64,000 bases of DNA from Microcebus murinus (GCF_040939455.1 NC_134106.1:72518001-72582000), one strand, 5' to 3'; numbered from the stretch's first letter, positions 38,711 through 51,822 are shown. Translations and numbers: made by a program. Notes: a model not told the origin generated them from the sequence alone.

Positions 38711-39043
38711 GGCCGGGTGCGATGGCTCATGCTTGTAATCCTAGCACTCTGGGAGGCTGAGGTGGGAGGATCGCTCAAGGTCAGGAGTTTGAAACCAGCC
38801 TGAGCAAGAGCGAGACCCTGTCTCTACTAAAAAAATAGAAAGAAATTAATTGGCCAACTAAAAAAATATATAGAAAAAATTAGCTGGGCATGGTGGCACA
38901 TGCTTGTAGTCCCAGCTACTCAGGAGGCTGAAGCAGAAAGATTGCTTGAGCCCAGGAGTTTGAGGTTGTTGTGAGCTAGGTTGATGCCATGGCACTCTAG
39001 GCTGGGCAACAGAGTGAGACTGTGTTTCCAAAAAAAAAAAAAA
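38711..39043 (+). mobile_element. strepsirrhine Alu
   Basis: Complete dimer with exact duplication ATTGCTGAGA at 38701-38710 and 39044-39053. Confidence 0.95.
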
Positions 39044-39237
39044 ATTGCTGAGAAAAATTGAAAAAGACCCAAATAAATTGAGATATGCTACATTCATAAG
39101 TTAAAAGCCTCAACGTTATTAATATGTCCATTTTCCCAACAGAACAGAATGAAGAATCTAGAAATGAACTCAACCCATATATGGTCGATTGATTTTCAAC
39201 CAAAGTGCTTAGTCAATTCAACAGAGAAAGAAAAGGT

Positions 39238-39268
39238 TTGTTTTTTGTTTTTTGTTTTTTGTTTTTTT
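39238..39268. repeat. (TTTTTG)n simple repeat
   Basis: About five T-rich units with G. Confidence 0.8.
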
Positions 39269-39902
39269 ACAAATGATGCTGAAACAACTGTATATATTTT
39301 CAGACAAATTTAATTCCAACCCAAACTCACTCCACACATAAAATTAATTTGAAATGAAACACAGACAAACATAAAAGCCAAAACCGTAAAGCTTCCAGAA
39401 ATCAAAACACAATCCTGAGATTAGCAAAGATTTCTTGGATAGGATGCAAAAAATATTAGCTATTAGAGAATTAATAAATTTGACTTCATAACTATTTCTA
39501 CTCTCCAAAGATCATAAATGGGCAAGCCACAGACTGGGAGAAAATATTCACAATGCATATATGTGACAAATGTCTTGAATCCCAATATAAAAGAATCCAC
39601 ACAAATCAACAATAAGAAAACCAACCCAATTTTTAAAATGGTCAAAATTTTGGGCAGAAACTTTACCACAGAAGATATACAAATGGTTCATGAGCACAAG
39701 AAATTATGTTCAACATTATGAGTCATCAAGTTAATGCATACGAAAACCACAATAATAGCTAAATTTTAAAAGACTGATAATTACAAGAGTTGACAAGGAT
39801 GTGGAGCCATCAGACTCTCATACATATATAGATGATGGATGGTAAAAAGGTACAAACACCTTGGAAAAACAGATTGTAAATTTCTTATAAAAATGATAAA
39901 TA

Positions 39903-40246
<344 letters not shown>

Positions 40247-40261
40247 AAAAAAAGATAAATA

Positions 40262-41683
40262 TAGCTTCAGTCTGGCGGTGGCATCGCTGAGCCAGTGGCG
40301 CCCTCCCTCCGCTCTCCACGCCGGCTCTCCGGCTGTCGGCCCGCTCGCCATCATGACGGAACAGGCCCTCTCCTTCGCCAAGGACTTCCTGGCCGGGGCA
40401 TCGCCACCACCATCTCCAAGACGGCCGTGGCCCCGATCGAGCAGGTCAAGCTGCTGCTGCAGGAGCAACATGTCAGCAAGCAGATCGCGGCCGACAGGCG
40501 GTACAAGGGCACCCTGGCCTGCATCGTGCTCATGCCCAAGGAGCAGGGCGTGTTGTCCTTCCGGAGGGCAGCCTGGCCCCCCCCCCCCCCCCCCCCCCCC
40601 CGCTACTTCTCCACGCCCTCAACCTCTCAACCTCGCCTTTAAGGATAAGTACAAGCAGATCTTCCTAGGGGGCGTGGACGAGCGCACGCAGTTCTGGAGG
40701 TATTCTGCGGGCAACCTGGCCCCCGGAGGGGCTGCCGGGGCCACCTCCCTCTGCGTCGTGTACCTGCTGGATTTCGCCAGGACGCGCTCGGCTGCCGACG
40801 TGGGGAAGGGGAAGTCGGGCTCAGAGCGGGAGTTCAAGGGCCTGGGAGACCGTCTGGTGAAGATCACCACGTCCGACGGCATCCGGGGCCTGTATCAGGG
40901 CTCCAGCCTCTCGGTGCAGGGCATCCTCGTCTACCGCTCGGCCTACTTCGGGGTATAGGACGGCTGAAGGCATGCTCCCTGACCCCAAGACACGCACATC
41001 GTGGTGAGCTGGATGATGGCCCAGACCGCGACAGCCGTGGCCGGAGTGGTCTCCTGCCCCTTCGACACGGTGCGGCGGCGGATGATGATGCAGTCCGGGC
41101 GCAAAGGAGCTGACGTCATGGACAAGGGGACCATGGACTGTTGGAGGAAGATCTTCAGAGATGGGGGCGGCAAAGCTTTCTTCAAGGGTGCCTGGTCCAC
41201 CGTCCTCAGAGGCATGGGGGGACGCCTTCGCGCTGGTCCTGTACGATGAGCTGAAGAAAGTCATCTAAGGGCGTCTGCCCCCAACCAGGCCTGGGGACCA
41301 GGAGAGTCCTGCAGAATTCTTACCTGTGACGGACCATCAACCTTCGAGAAATTCCAGTCGCCCCTCCTGGCCAGATCATGTCTGTAGAAGGCTGGGGGAA
41401 GGCTCTAGAAAGGGGCTTGCGATCATGCTGACCATTGGCAGCCGATTACATGTATTGATTACTGGGGGGAGGGGGACCCGGACATCGTGTGAGCCACTCA
41501 GACCTAAAGTCCAGATGCTTATAGGACCCGTGTCATGTTTATTTATTTAAAAAAGAATCATGTCTCCATTTGTATTTAAGCACTAGCTAGCTCCTCTATT
41601 GTACAGCGAGTGTCTGCAATCGTGTTCTTCGTGGGGCATTCTGCAAAACAATAAAAACAGGACACAGAGTAAAAAAAAAAAAA
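40262..41683 (+). pseudogene. SLC25A6: SLC25A6 (ADP/ATP translocase 3) processed pseudogene
   Basis: Intronless copy of the ANT3 mRNA. The parent exchanges ADP and ATP across the inner mitochondrial membrane. The coding remnant is 40353-41268. It is SLC25A6 and not SLC25A5 by its MTEQ start, [16 protein letters not shown] and the ELKKVI end. The carrier signature PIEQVK and the RRRMMM nucleotide-carrier motif (about 41070) are kept; the second-repeat PLDFAR has become LLDFAR. A lost base near codon 16, a 25-C run at 40577-40601, small insertions at 40615-40630 and near 40806, a TAG at 40956 and an extra G near 41220 destroy the frame. A 3' UTR with AATAAA (about 41650) and poly(A) follow. GATAAATA at 40254 and 41684 is the target duplication. 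Confidence 0.93.
40577..40601. repeat. 25-base C homopolymer inside the SLC25A6 pseudogene
   Basis: Replaces the region corresponding to about residues 87-90 of the carrier (around NVIRYF). May be a true expansion or an assembly artefact. Confidence 0.9.
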
Positions 41684-41775
41684 GATAAATACACCTATTT
41701 TATGATCCAGCAAATTCCACTTCTAGGTACAAACATATGTCTACAAAATCACTTCATATGTATGTTTATAGTAGC

Positions 41776-42155
41776 TGCCATGATCTGAATGTGTCCCCCA
41801 AAATTCATGTGTTGGAAACTTAATCCCAATACAACACTGTTGGAAGGTACAGCTTTTAGGGAGGTATTTGGGAGGCAGAGCCCTCCTGAATGGATTAATA
41901 TCATTATGAAAGGGCTTGATGAGGGAGTTTGCCCCCCTTTTGCCTTTCCACTTTCTCTCCATGTGAGGATACAGTCCCCTTCAGAGGATGCAGTGTTCAA
42001 GGTGCCATCTTGGAAGCAAAGAGCAGCCTTCACCTGACCCTGATGCCTTGATCTTGGATCTTCCAGGCTCTAGAACTATGAGAAATAAATTTCTGTTCTT
42101 TATAAATTACCTAGTCTGTAGTAGTCTATTATAGCAGTATAAACAGACTAAGACA
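41776..42155 (+). mobile_element. MaLR (MST/MLT-like) solo LTR
   Basis: Begins TGCCATGATCTGAATGTGTCC and ends CAGACTAAGACA, with AGAAATAAATTTCTG near the 3' side. Exact 5-base duplications GTAGC at 41771-41775 and 42156-42160, the usual duplication size for this class. It lies within the L1 3' UTR. Confidence 0.88.
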
Positions 42156-42270
42156 GTAGCATTATTCCCAATAGCCAAAAATTAGAAATCAATCAAATGT
42201 TCATCAATAGATAAACAAATTGAGGTACAGCTACATAGTGGAATACTGCTCAGCAATTTAAAAACAGTGA

Positions 42271-42419
42271 CCTGGGCCAGGTGTGGTGGCTCACACATGT
42301 AATCCTAGCACTCTGGGAGGCCGAGGCAGGTGGATTGTTTGAGCTCAGGAGTTCAAGACTAGTCTGAGCAAGAGCGAGGCCCCATCTCTACTAAAAAAAA
42401 ATAGAAAGAAATTAGCTGG

Positions 42420-42458
<39 letters not shown>

Positions 42459-42623
42459 CCAGGAATGGTGGTGCATACCTGTAGTCCCAGTTACTTGGGA
42501 GGATTGCTTGAGCCCAGGAGTTTGAGGTTGCTGTGAGCTAGGCTGATGCCACAGCACTCTAGCCCAAGCAACAGAGTGAGACTCTGTCTCAAAAACAACA
42601 ACAACAAAAACAAAACAAAACAA
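42271..42623 (+). mobile_element. Alu with internal (TA)n expansion
   Basis: Dimer whose middle A/T block has become a (TA) run at 42424-42456. Duplication AACAGTGA on both sides (about 42263-42270 and 42627-42634). Confidence 0.93.
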
Positions 42624-42962
42624 AAAAACAGTGAAGTGTTGGTATATACAATAACATGGTTGAATCTCACAGTTATCATTCTGGGTGAAAGAAGCCAGAC
42701 AAAAAGAGTACTCTGTGTAGTCTATTTATATATGAAGTTCTATAACAAGTAAAACTGACTTATGGTGATAGAAACTGGATCAATGGTGAGCAGTGATCAC
42801 ACAGGGGCAGAAGAGAACTCTCTGAGGTTAGAATATGTTCTGCATCTTGATTGGCATAGTGGGTAAATGGCTTTATACATACCAAGACATAGCCATCTGT
42901 GTGTTAAAATGGATGCTTTTCCTGTGCATAACTATACCTCAATCAAGCTTTGTTGTTTTCTT

Positions 42963-43346
<384 letters not shown>

Positions 43347-43839
43347 TGTTGTTTTCTTTTTTTACATAGTAGTACCAGACTAGGAAGAGATCTGAAGGTT
43401 GAAGGAGGAGCTTGGATTTTGTCCTGCAGGCAACAAGAAACCATCACAGTTGCTTACCAGGGAGTGACAGGATGAAATTAAACTGAATCATTTTAATTCA
43501 TCAAATAACTATTGGGGCAAGGCATTGTGTAGCAATTTCTGTTCTTTATAAATTGCCTGGTCTTTGGTACAGCAATTCAGATGGAAATAACACAAATAAA
43601 AGCCATTTCTTCTTGCATTAGGTTTTACCTGTTCCACAGCCAAAGCACTTCCAAGTACACTGAGTAGATTAGACACCACCCCAAACAACCTTCTAAGATA
43701 GAGGAGAAAGGTTTCTAAGTCCCTTTTACATAGTAGATATCTGATGCTCAGTATGTGGGGAAGTGAGGACCAGATCTTCCAATTACAAATTCAACAGTCT
43801 TTTGTAATTTACACTTACATGGAGCTTAACAATCTACAA

Positions 43840-44025
43840 ATGATTTCCACACATAGAATCCCTTTTATACCCAAAACAATCCCATGAAGTATCTGCTTTT
43901 ATCCTCATTCTGGGGACAAAGAAAATGAAATTCAAAAAGGTTCAGAGAATTTCTCAAGAATGCAGAGGGAGTCAAATTCAGAGGCCAGGACTTGGACCTG
44001 GCTCTTCTGATTCTATAATTAGCCT
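43840..44025. mobile_element. MIR element
   Basis: Text typical of MIR: AATCCCTTTTATACCC, ATCCTCATTCTGGGGACAAAGAAA, TTCTCAAGAATGCAGAGGG, and GGCCAGGACTTGGACCTGGCTCTTCTG. Confidence 0.7.
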
Positions 44026-44029
44026 GACC

Positions 44030-44800
44030 TCAGCTCATGGCCTCTCTGAGTCCTTGTTCTGTGGATCGGAGCTCTGCCAGGCCCAGAGCCACGGCTCCTG
44101 TGCGAGCCCTCCCTGCAGAAGCTCCTGACAGCCCACTCAGACCTCAGACAGCCGTTGCAGCCAGACTTGGGTCCCTTGCCAGTGATTCCCATCTTAAAAC
44201 TGTCACAAAAGAGTGAGTATGTCCTTACTAAGAAAAAAAAGTAATTATGAGAGGGGATGGATATGCTAATTAGCTTGATTGTGATGATCATTTTACAATG
44301 TATACCTATAGCAAAACATCACGTGTACACCTTAAATATATACAAAATCGATTTGTCAATTGTACCTCAATAAAGCTGAAAAAAAAAGTTGGTTTGATGG
44401 GACTTCCTTTCTGGTTTAGACTAGGTTTTATTCATCTCACTTTCTCTCTCTTTCTCTCTTTCCCCACCCCCTCCTTATTTCAAAACCTTATGAGTTTCTC
44501 AAATTTATTATAAAAGCAATACATGATTACGGTGAAAACAAAACAAAACAAAAGTAATATACAAATGTATGACTTACATTTTGGGGAAAACATGCCTCAA
44601 ATTTCAATAGTGAGTATTTTTTTCAGTGGGAACAAATTTATGTGACACTGCTGTGAAAAGTTTTGTGGTTGATGAAAAGTGACACTCTACCTACTTAATT
44701 CATCTCCATCATCGCCGGACTCCTGAAGCCGTGTGAGTCTGCAACCCTCCTGTGTGCTCAGTCCTCATCCTTGAACTAGGTATTCCCTTTATTGGGGTGG
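44030..44800. other. no gene recognised
   Basis: Unique sequence with short frames only. A (CTTT) tract lies near 44443-44462. Confidence 0.4.
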
Positions 44801-44809
44801 GGAAAATTC

Positions 44810-45030
44810 CAGCTCACATTTATTGGTGCTTCCTATGAATTAACTGTCTTTACAGGTACCCAGAGAAAGCCACTATTCTCCTTATTTTCCAGATAAGGTC
44901 ATGAGGAGTTAAAGCTCAAGGTTATGTAGCCTGCTCAAGGTCAAGACTAGTGAATATAGGAGGTAGAGTCAAATGCAGAAATCTAATTCTGGAACCCCGT
45001 GCATTTCACCCTAGACTGTACCACCTCCCT
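44810..45030. mobile_element. MIR element
   Basis: TTTATTGGTGCTTCCTATGAA, TTATTTTCCAGATAAGG, AGCCTGCTCAAGGTCAAGAC, and GTGCATTTCACCCTAGACTGTACC. Confidence 0.65.
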
Positions 45031-45556
45031 AGAGAGACCCAAGCCAGCCTTACAATGACTCCGAAGGCAGGTTCAGCAGAGGGCTGAACGTGCAGGCAAA
45101 CCTGACTTCACATGAGCACATACAGGGCAACGACCTGCTCGAAGGGCTTGGACTTCGCAGGGGTTTCTTGGCTCCATACAGAATAAGTCCTGAGCGGGAG
45201 GCTTTCAGGTTGTGTGACAAACCAAGGGAAAGATAGTAGGGGGTGGGGAGCACAGTGGGAGGCAATGGAAAAGCAAAGTCTGTTTAGCATCCTCCAAGTT
45301 GATTATTTCTGTTTTTATGAACTTCGTTTCCTTTCCTGCCTCCCCCCTCTCTCCCTCCCTTCCTTTCTTTCTTCCTTCTCAATCTCCCCCTTTCCTTTTC
45401 CATCCAACTGAAACCTGTGGGAAATGGCTGGTATCCTCCTGAGCTGAAACCTTTTAAAAAATTTTTTAATCTGATTTCAGAGAGGCGTGCGTTGATCCCT
45501 CCATTGTCTATGATGGAATAAAATCTCAGACCCGTAATTATCCCTTCTCCTGGCAG

Positions 45557-45746
45557 GCCTTAAGATGAAACAGACAGGAAGACCTGAGCGGATTCTTCTC
45601 AGATGCTACCTCTTAGCACTGGGCTTTGCGAGCCTGTTATTTGGGGCGCTGCAGAAGGCAAGGCCCTATCCCGCCAGGGATCAATGGGAAAATAAGCAGT
45701 TGCTGGTGAATAGACTGCGGTCTCCTGCAGTTGTCAGGCCCCCTTG
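45557..45746 (+). CDS. candidate coding exon with hydrophobic segment (uncertain)
   Basis: A pyrimidine-rich acceptor (CCCTTCTCCTGGCAG) ends at 45556. Eight bases later an ATG at 45565, with A at -3, opens a frame that stays open to a GT donor-like site (CCTTG/GTAATG) at 45747. The 61-codon frame closes right at that site. The encoded N-terminus has basic residues (RPERILLR) then a hydrophobic stretch (CYLLALGFASLLFGAL, about residues 14-29) like a signal anchor of a type II membrane protein. I do not recognise the gene. The block has no repeat in it. It could equally be a chance frame in a conserved noncoding element. Confidence 0.2.
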
Positions 45747-45759
45747 GTAATGGCTATTT

Positions 45760-46410
45760 ATCCCCACTTAATTGCTACCTGGGCTCCCCCTCACTCTGTG
45801 ATGGCTGGCACTTCCCACCACCGCCACCCTGGGCAAACGCAGGGCAGCCTGCAGAGGTGCGGCATGCCTGCCCACCGCCGGCCCCTTCACAGAGGCTGGG
45901 GATGCCCATGGTGACCTCAGCAAGGTTGATAGTGGTGACATCACCATTTACTGACTCTCTACTGAGTGGTGCCACCCTGATCGCCAATGCCTGGCGACAG
46001 CTGTGCTGCCTCAGTCCCAGATCTGCTGGCCTGTCGTGCTGAGTGCCCAGGTAGGCCTGCATGACAGCACTTCTCTATGACGACAAACACTCTGACGCTG
46101 AAAAAGTATCTGTGCTCCTGGAGAGTGGAACATCCCAGAGAACCGCAGAGAAAGGGGACCTAAGCCCATCTATGCCTGCATCTCTTGTTATGTGATATGA
46201 TAAATGAGTACCCTAAAAAAAAGAAAGAAAGAAAAAGAGCACATACACAAAAATCCCATACAAAATATTACAAACTAAACCCAGTGTTATATAATAAACA
46301 CATTATAGCATGAACAAATTTGGAAAATGTATACTAGCTTGAACATGGAAAATCAAATGCTGTACTTTATAATTTAACCCAGTTTAAATAAAAAACTTAA
46401 TATTAAAAAT
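45760..46410. other. unique sequence, no gene recognised
   Basis: GC-richer to about 46060, then AT-rich. No repeat or gene identified. Confidence 0.35.
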
Positions 46411-46418
46411 AAATTCTG

Positions 46419-46747
46419 GCCGGGCACGGTGGCTCAAGCCTGTAATCCTACCACTCTGGGAGGCTGAGGTGGGCGGATTGCTTGAGGTCAGGAGTTCGAA
46501 AGCAGCCTGAGCAAGAGCGAGACCCCATCTCTACTATAAATAGCAAGAAATTAATTGGCAAACTAATATATATAGAAAAAAATTAGCCGGGCATGGTGGT
46601 GCATGCCTATAGTCACAGCTACTCGGGAGGCTGAGGCAGTAGGATCCCTTGAGCTCAGGAGTTTGAGGTTGCTGTGAGCTAGGCTGATGCCACGGCACTC
46701 ACTCTAGCCTGGGCAACAAAGAGAGACTCTGTCTCAAAAAAAAAAAA
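46419..46747 (+). mobile_element. young strepsirrhine Alu
   Basis: Starts GCCGGGCACGGTGGC and has the CACT duplication. Exact duplication AAATTCTG at 46411-46418 and 46748-46755. Confidence 0.95.
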
Positions 46748-46755
46748 AAATTCTG

Positions 46756-47175
46756 TGTTTACTTAGTGGGCTGCTTCTCAGAGAGCTACGCAAGCCTGTG
46801 ACTTGCCATATTACTTTTGGGTATCACTTTTACCTGGTCTGGGTTAGGCAAGTTTCGCTGTCATTCCCATTTAGTTTGAGTGGGTGGTCTGCCTGGAGTC
46901 CAAGGCTGGGAAGACTGTGAGATCCTCTCTGGGCTTGGCAGGAAAGAAGGCCAAGATCTCTGGGTGAGCTGTGCCAGGACACCACAGGAGCAGGAAATGG
47001 GGCCGGGGCCTGTATCTGCTGCCCTTGCTCTTTGGGAAAGAGTCACCTTATCCGAATTCTGCACACCAGAAAGTGAAGCCCTAAAAACAGACTTTATACC
47101 TTCATTGGTCAGACTGTTTTTGGGGAAATATTTCTTTTTTATCTAACTTAAATTTAATGCCATTTTTTTAATTAT
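46756..47175. other. no gene recognised
   Basis: Short unique stretch between two Alus; the open frames on both strands have no recognisable domain. Confidence 0.4.
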
Positions 47176-47183
47176 AAAAAATA

Positions 47184-47514
47184 GGCCAGGTGCGGTGGCT
47201 CATGCCTGTAATCCTAGCACTCTGGGAGGCCGAGGCGGGCAGATCGCTCAAGGTCAGGAGTTCGAAACAAGCCTGAGCAAGAATGAGACCCCATATCTAC
47301 TAAAAATAGAAAGAAATTAATTGACCAACTAAAAATATATAGAAAAAACTAGCCGGGCATGTTGGTGCATGCCTGTAGTCCCAGCTACTGGGGAGGCTGA
47401 GGCAGGAGGATCGCTTAAGCCCAGGAGTTTGAGGTTGCTGTGAGCTAGGCTGATGCTACGGCACTCTAGCCGGGACAACAGAGTGGGACTCTGTCTCAAA
47501 AAAAAAAAAAAAAA
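47184..47514 (+). mobile_element. strepsirrhine Alu
   Basis: Complete dimer with AATTAATTGACCAAC and a long A-tail; short AAAAAATA flanks. Confidence 0.94.
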
Positions 47515-47930
47515 AAAAAATAGAGGAGGCTTTAAAAAAGTCCTCATCATCTTTTGATTGATTGACTCCATTTACTTGGCATATGTTAGCTATGTGTCAG
47601 CGTTTGATGCTCTGTCTGAATCAAAACAAGTCCATATTTTAGAAGCTTGTTTTGATTTAAAGCAATTAAATAAAAATGGTATTTCCGAGTAGATCCAGTC
47701 CATCTCAGGAGTAAGTGGGAACTCTATTACAGAAGCGTGTACCCAAATCCTTGAAAAAAAGCGTTTTTTCCCTCAAAGAAAGTCCCTTATGAAAGTTTTA
47801 GCCCTTAGGCAAAAAGAGCTTCAGTTATTCAGAATTCCCCTCTAATTCAACAAATATATTTTCCTGCTTATCAGGTATAATGAACTATGCTCAGTCCTAC
47901 ACGAAACTTTTAAAACTTTAAAAGTCTAAG
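47515..47930. other. no gene recognised
   Basis: Unique AT-rich sequence between an Alu and an L1 remnant. Confidence 0.4.
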
Positions 47931-48790
47931 CCATAATGAATGCCAAGACCATTCAATGGGGAAATAATCTTTTCAACTAATGGTGCTGAAACACCCGGAT
48001 ATCCACATGCAAATGAATGAATCTGGACCCCTATCTCACACCATATACAAAAATCAACTCAAAATGAATCAAAGACTTAAATGTAAAAGCTAAAAACTAT
48101 GAGACTATTAGAAGAAAGTATAGGTATAAATATTCATGACCTTGTGTTAGGCAATGATTTATTTGATATGACATTAAATGCACAAGCAATGAAAGAAAAA
48201 ATAGATAAGTTGGACTTCATCATAATTTGAAATCTTTGTGCTTCAAAGACCATTATCAAGAAAACGCAATGCACAGAATGGGAGAAAATATTTATACATT
48301 ATTTGATATGTTTGATATAGTACCCAGAATATATAAAGAACAATTACACCTTACCAACAAAAAGACAATGCTAGCCTGACAAAGGCAAGGCAGAAAAAAA
48401 CAAAAAAACCTCCTAATTTTAGAAAATTTGAATAGACATTTCTTCAAAGAAAATATACAAATGTCCAATAAGCATATGAAAAACACCCAGCATTACTAGT
48501 CACTGGGGAAATGCAAATCAAAGCTGCAATGAGATGCTACTCCACATCTACTAGGAGAGCTGTAATGAAACAGACAATCGCAAGTGCAGACAAGGAAAAT
48601 TCAGAACCCTCATACATTGCTGGTGGGAATGTAAAATGGTGAAGCCACTTACATTGTTAAAAAAGTATGGCAGTACCTAAAAAAGTTAAACATAGAATTA
48701 CTATGCAATTCTATGCATAGAATTGACCCAGAAATTCTATTCTTAGTTCAAGAGAACTGAAAATGTTATGTCCACCCAAAACCAAAAACT

Positions 48791-49122
48791 TTTTTTTTTT
48801 TTGAGACAGAGTCTCTGTTGCCCAGGCTAGAGTGCCATGGCATCAGCCTAGCTCACTGCAATCTCAAGCTCCTAGGCTCAAGCAATCCTTCTGCCTCAGG
48901 CTTCCTAGCAGCTAGGACCACAGGCATGTGCCACCATGTCCAGCTAATTTTTTCTATCTATATTTTTAGTTGCCCAGCTACTTTCTTTCTATTTTTCTAG
49001 TAGAGATGGGATCTCGCTCTTGCTCAGTCTGGTCTTGAACTCCTGAGCTCAAACAATCCACCCACCTCAGCCTCCCAGAGTGCTAGGATTACAGGCGTCA
49101 GCCACCATGCCCGGCCCTCACA
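48791..49122 (-). mobile_element. strepsirrhine Alu
   Basis: Minus-strand dimer. Duplication CAAAAACT at 48783-48790 and 49123-49130; L1 text is continuous across it. Confidence 0.93.
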
Positions 49123-49228
49123 CAAAAACTTGAACAGGAAAATTCATTGCAGCATTATTTATAGTAGCCAAAAAGTAGAAACAATCCAAATGTCCCATCA
49201 ACAATGAATGGATAAATGAAATGTAATA

Positions 49229-49464
49229 CAGGTTGAACATCCCAAATTTAAAAATCTGAAATCCAAAATGCTCCAAATCCAAAACTTTTGAGCAGCAACA
49301 TGACACTCAAAAGAAATGTTGATTCTAACATTTCAGATTTTGGATTTTTGAATTTCAGATATTCAGCCAGTGAGTATAATGCAAATATTCCAAAACTGAC
49401 AAAAATCCAAAATTTGAAACACTTCTGGTCCTGAGCATTTTGAGTAAGGGATATACTCAACATG
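49229..49464. mobile_element. TA-flanked palindromic DNA element (MITE-like)
   Basis: The left end CAGGTTGAACATCCC and right end GGGATATACTCAACATG are inverted. Inside, AATCTGAAATCCAAAATGC and CATTTCAGATTTTGGATT are also inverted, so almost the whole unit can form a hairpin. TA at 49227-49228 and 49465-49466. This is a common mammalian Tigger-related element. Confidence 0.8.
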
Positions 49465-49852
49465 TATATCCATACGATGGAGCATTATGGAGCCATAAAA
49501 TGGAATTTGTTACTGATACATACTACAACGTGGGTGAGCCTTGAAAACATTACGCTGAGTCAAAGAAGCCTGACAAAAAAAACGCCACAATAGTTAGTGT
49601 CTGACTCCATTTACCTGAAATGTCCAGAATAGGCAAATTCATAGAGGCAAAGAGTAGATTAGTGATTGCCAGGGGCTGGGATGAGGAACAAATGGGGAGT
49701 GACTGATAATGGGTATAAGGTTTCTTTTTGGGGGGATGAAAATGCTCTGCAATTAGATGTGATGATGACTGCACAACTATGACTATACTAAAAGCCATCA
49801 AATAATACACTTTAAAAACATGAATATTATGGCATATGAATTATATATCAAT

Positions 49853-50117
49853 TTTTTTTTTTTTTTTTTTGGAGACAGAATCTTACTCTGCCACCGGGGC
49901 TGAAGTGCAGTAGCGTGTTCATGGCTCACAGCAACCTTGAAACTCCTGGGCCTAAACAATCCTCCTGCCTCAGTCTCCCAAGTAGCTGGGATACAGGTGG
50001 GAGCCACCACATGTGGCTAATATTTCTATTTTTGTAGAGACAGGGTCTTGCTCTTGCTCAGGCTGGTCTCAAACTCCTGGCCTCAAGCAATCCTACTGCC
50101 TTGGCCTCCCAAATATA
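49853..50117 (-). mobile_element. AluJ-like Alu (old)
   Basis: T-run then GGAGACAGAATCTTACTC through TTGGCCTCCC; diverged. Confidence 0.88.
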
Positions 50118-50119
50118 CC

Positions 50120-50890
50120 AAGTCTTTTTTTAAAAGCCTGAGGCACAGTCCTCACTCTCAAATAACTGACAGTCTTCTTCAGTGTTCAGACATTCCTCTT
50201 CAATACCATCTAATTATCAATACTTTGCTTTTATTTTATGAGGCGGCCACAAATCACATTATTCTTGATGAATTAATTAATAACTTCCTAATAGAGAAAA
50301 GTATAAATAAGTCCAGGAAACAATTTGCATTAATTATTCAGATTTTAACTAGGGAGAATGGAGCATTTTATAATAACATTTTTTTTCTAAGCAGCAAAGA
50401 AAATAATAGCCATATCAGTAGACTTGGATACACTTCCATTTGATGATGTTGGGAGTGACTTTTAAGACTCAAGCATGACACAAAGGCACTCATGTTTGTA
50501 TTGTGCATTCGTTTTTTGTCTCTCAAATCTCTATTAGTTACTGGTATGTGCTGGGCCCTGGGGAGAGGCTGTGAGTTTCTGTAAGTGTTTCCTCAAGAAA
50601 CTCAGTGTCTAAGGTAAAAGGTAAACCTGCGACCAAATCCTTGTAGTGCTGATAATACTGCACTCAAAGGGCCATCACAGAGCAATGTTCCAGGCCCAGC
50701 AATGACCTGCTCCATGGTGCAATTATTGTTCTTGCACACAGGTATACTCGAGGAGCCCAGAACCAGCTCAGCATTTGACTGCATTTTCTGTCTTCCCACC
50801 AGCATTTCCTCCAGGTATATGTTATTATTAAAAATCATCAACTGACAGCACAATCTTGACCTCTACAATGTATTTAAAAGAAAATAAACA
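50120..50890. other. no gene recognised
   Basis: Unique sequence. A frame on the plus strand (about 50048-50443) begins in the Alu and has no domain. Confidence 0.4.
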
Positions 50891-50892
50891 AG

Positions 50893-51048
50893 TAGGCGGG
50901 AATGGTGGTGCACATCTATAGTATTAGCTACTTGGGAGGCTGAGGTGGGAGGATCGCTTGAGCCCAGGAGTTTGAGGTTGCAGCGTGCTATGATCATACC
51001 TGTGAATAGCCATTGCACTCCAGCCAGGGCAACTATGTCTCTAAAATA
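50893..51048 (+). mobile_element. Alu right-arm monomer
   Basis: GTAGGCGGGAATGGTGGTGC to GCCAGGGCAACTATGTCTC. Confidence 0.75.
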
Positions 51049-51239
51049 AAATATATATAAATGTATATATTTTTAATTTTAAACAAATTGCCCACATATA
51101 AAAATTCAAATAAGAATCAATGCATCTAGGTTGGGTTTTTTTTTTTTTTTTTTAATTTGGCAGTGTTGGACCTGTGTACTAACATATAACTGTCAGCTGG
51201 AGTGGAATAGTCGTTGCTATTACTCTCCAGGTGCAAAAA

Positions 51240-51370
51240 TAAGCAAAAGCTTCTGTAACTAGCTAAGATTGATGAGTTGGGTGATAGGCTCAAGGCACTT
51301 CATTATACTATTGTCTCTACTTTGTGTATATCTTTAGATGTCTATAATAAAAAGTTAAAAGCAAACAAAA
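51240..51370 (+). mobile_element. possible old L1 3' terminus
   Basis: CACTTCATTATACTATTGTCTCTAC TTTGTGTATATC then TAATAAAAAGTTAAAAGC, the usual end of several L1M subfamilies. Confidence 0.5.
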
Positions 51371-51379
51371 AATGTGGGG

Positions 51380-51822
51380 TATGCATTCTCTAATTGGCCA
51401 CAGTCCTCACCCTGCTCCATTGTCACTGAGGCAGAATGTATGTTAGTTACCATTCACTGGGATTGAGCTACTCTTTCTCATAGTAGTGTTAAGAGGACAC
51501 TGAAATGTTTTTCACATCTTACCTGTTCGCCTCATTTTCCTTTCCTGTGCAAGGTTTTGACAGCATTTGAGTACACTGTCTCTGAAAGAAACCTTAAGCA
51601 GAGGGAACAGCCTGGTAGCCCAAATGGCCAAACCCTGCCCACAGATGTGTTTTGTTTGGCTCAAAGAATGTTTTCCTTAATAGAAATGCCATAGCTGGGT
51701 GTCACTTGCCAGTTCCCCAGACCTCACCTCCCACCACCTTATCATCTGCTCAATGTATGTTTATATTCCTTACCTTGCCCTTATAGGAATCTGAATCTTA
51801 GACTCTAAGACAGGAGGGATAA
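51380..51822. other. no gene recognised
   Basis: Unique sequence, no recognised repeat. Confidence 0.4.

Larger units (their letters stand above)
47935..49855 (+). mobile_element. L1 3' end (ORF2 C-terminus and 3' UTR)
   Basis: CCATTCAATGGGGAAATAATC, AATGAATCAAAGACTTAAATG and CAAAGAAAATATACAAATGTCC (ORF2 C-terminal region), then AATGCAAATCAAAGCTGCAATG and the 3' UTR (ATTTATAGTAGCCAAAAAG, GAGCCTTGAAAACATTACGC). Interrupted by an Alu and a small inverted-repeat element. Confidence 0.8.

Noticed and set aside
40278..41249. Open frames of up to 226 codons over the SLC25A6 region
   Set aside because: They switch frames relative to the carrier protein; together they show a disabled pseudogene rather than a coding gene.
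49229..49464. Long hairpin considered as a structured RNA gene
   Set aside because: TA flanks and terminal inverted repeats inside an L1 are better explained by a DNA transposon remnant.
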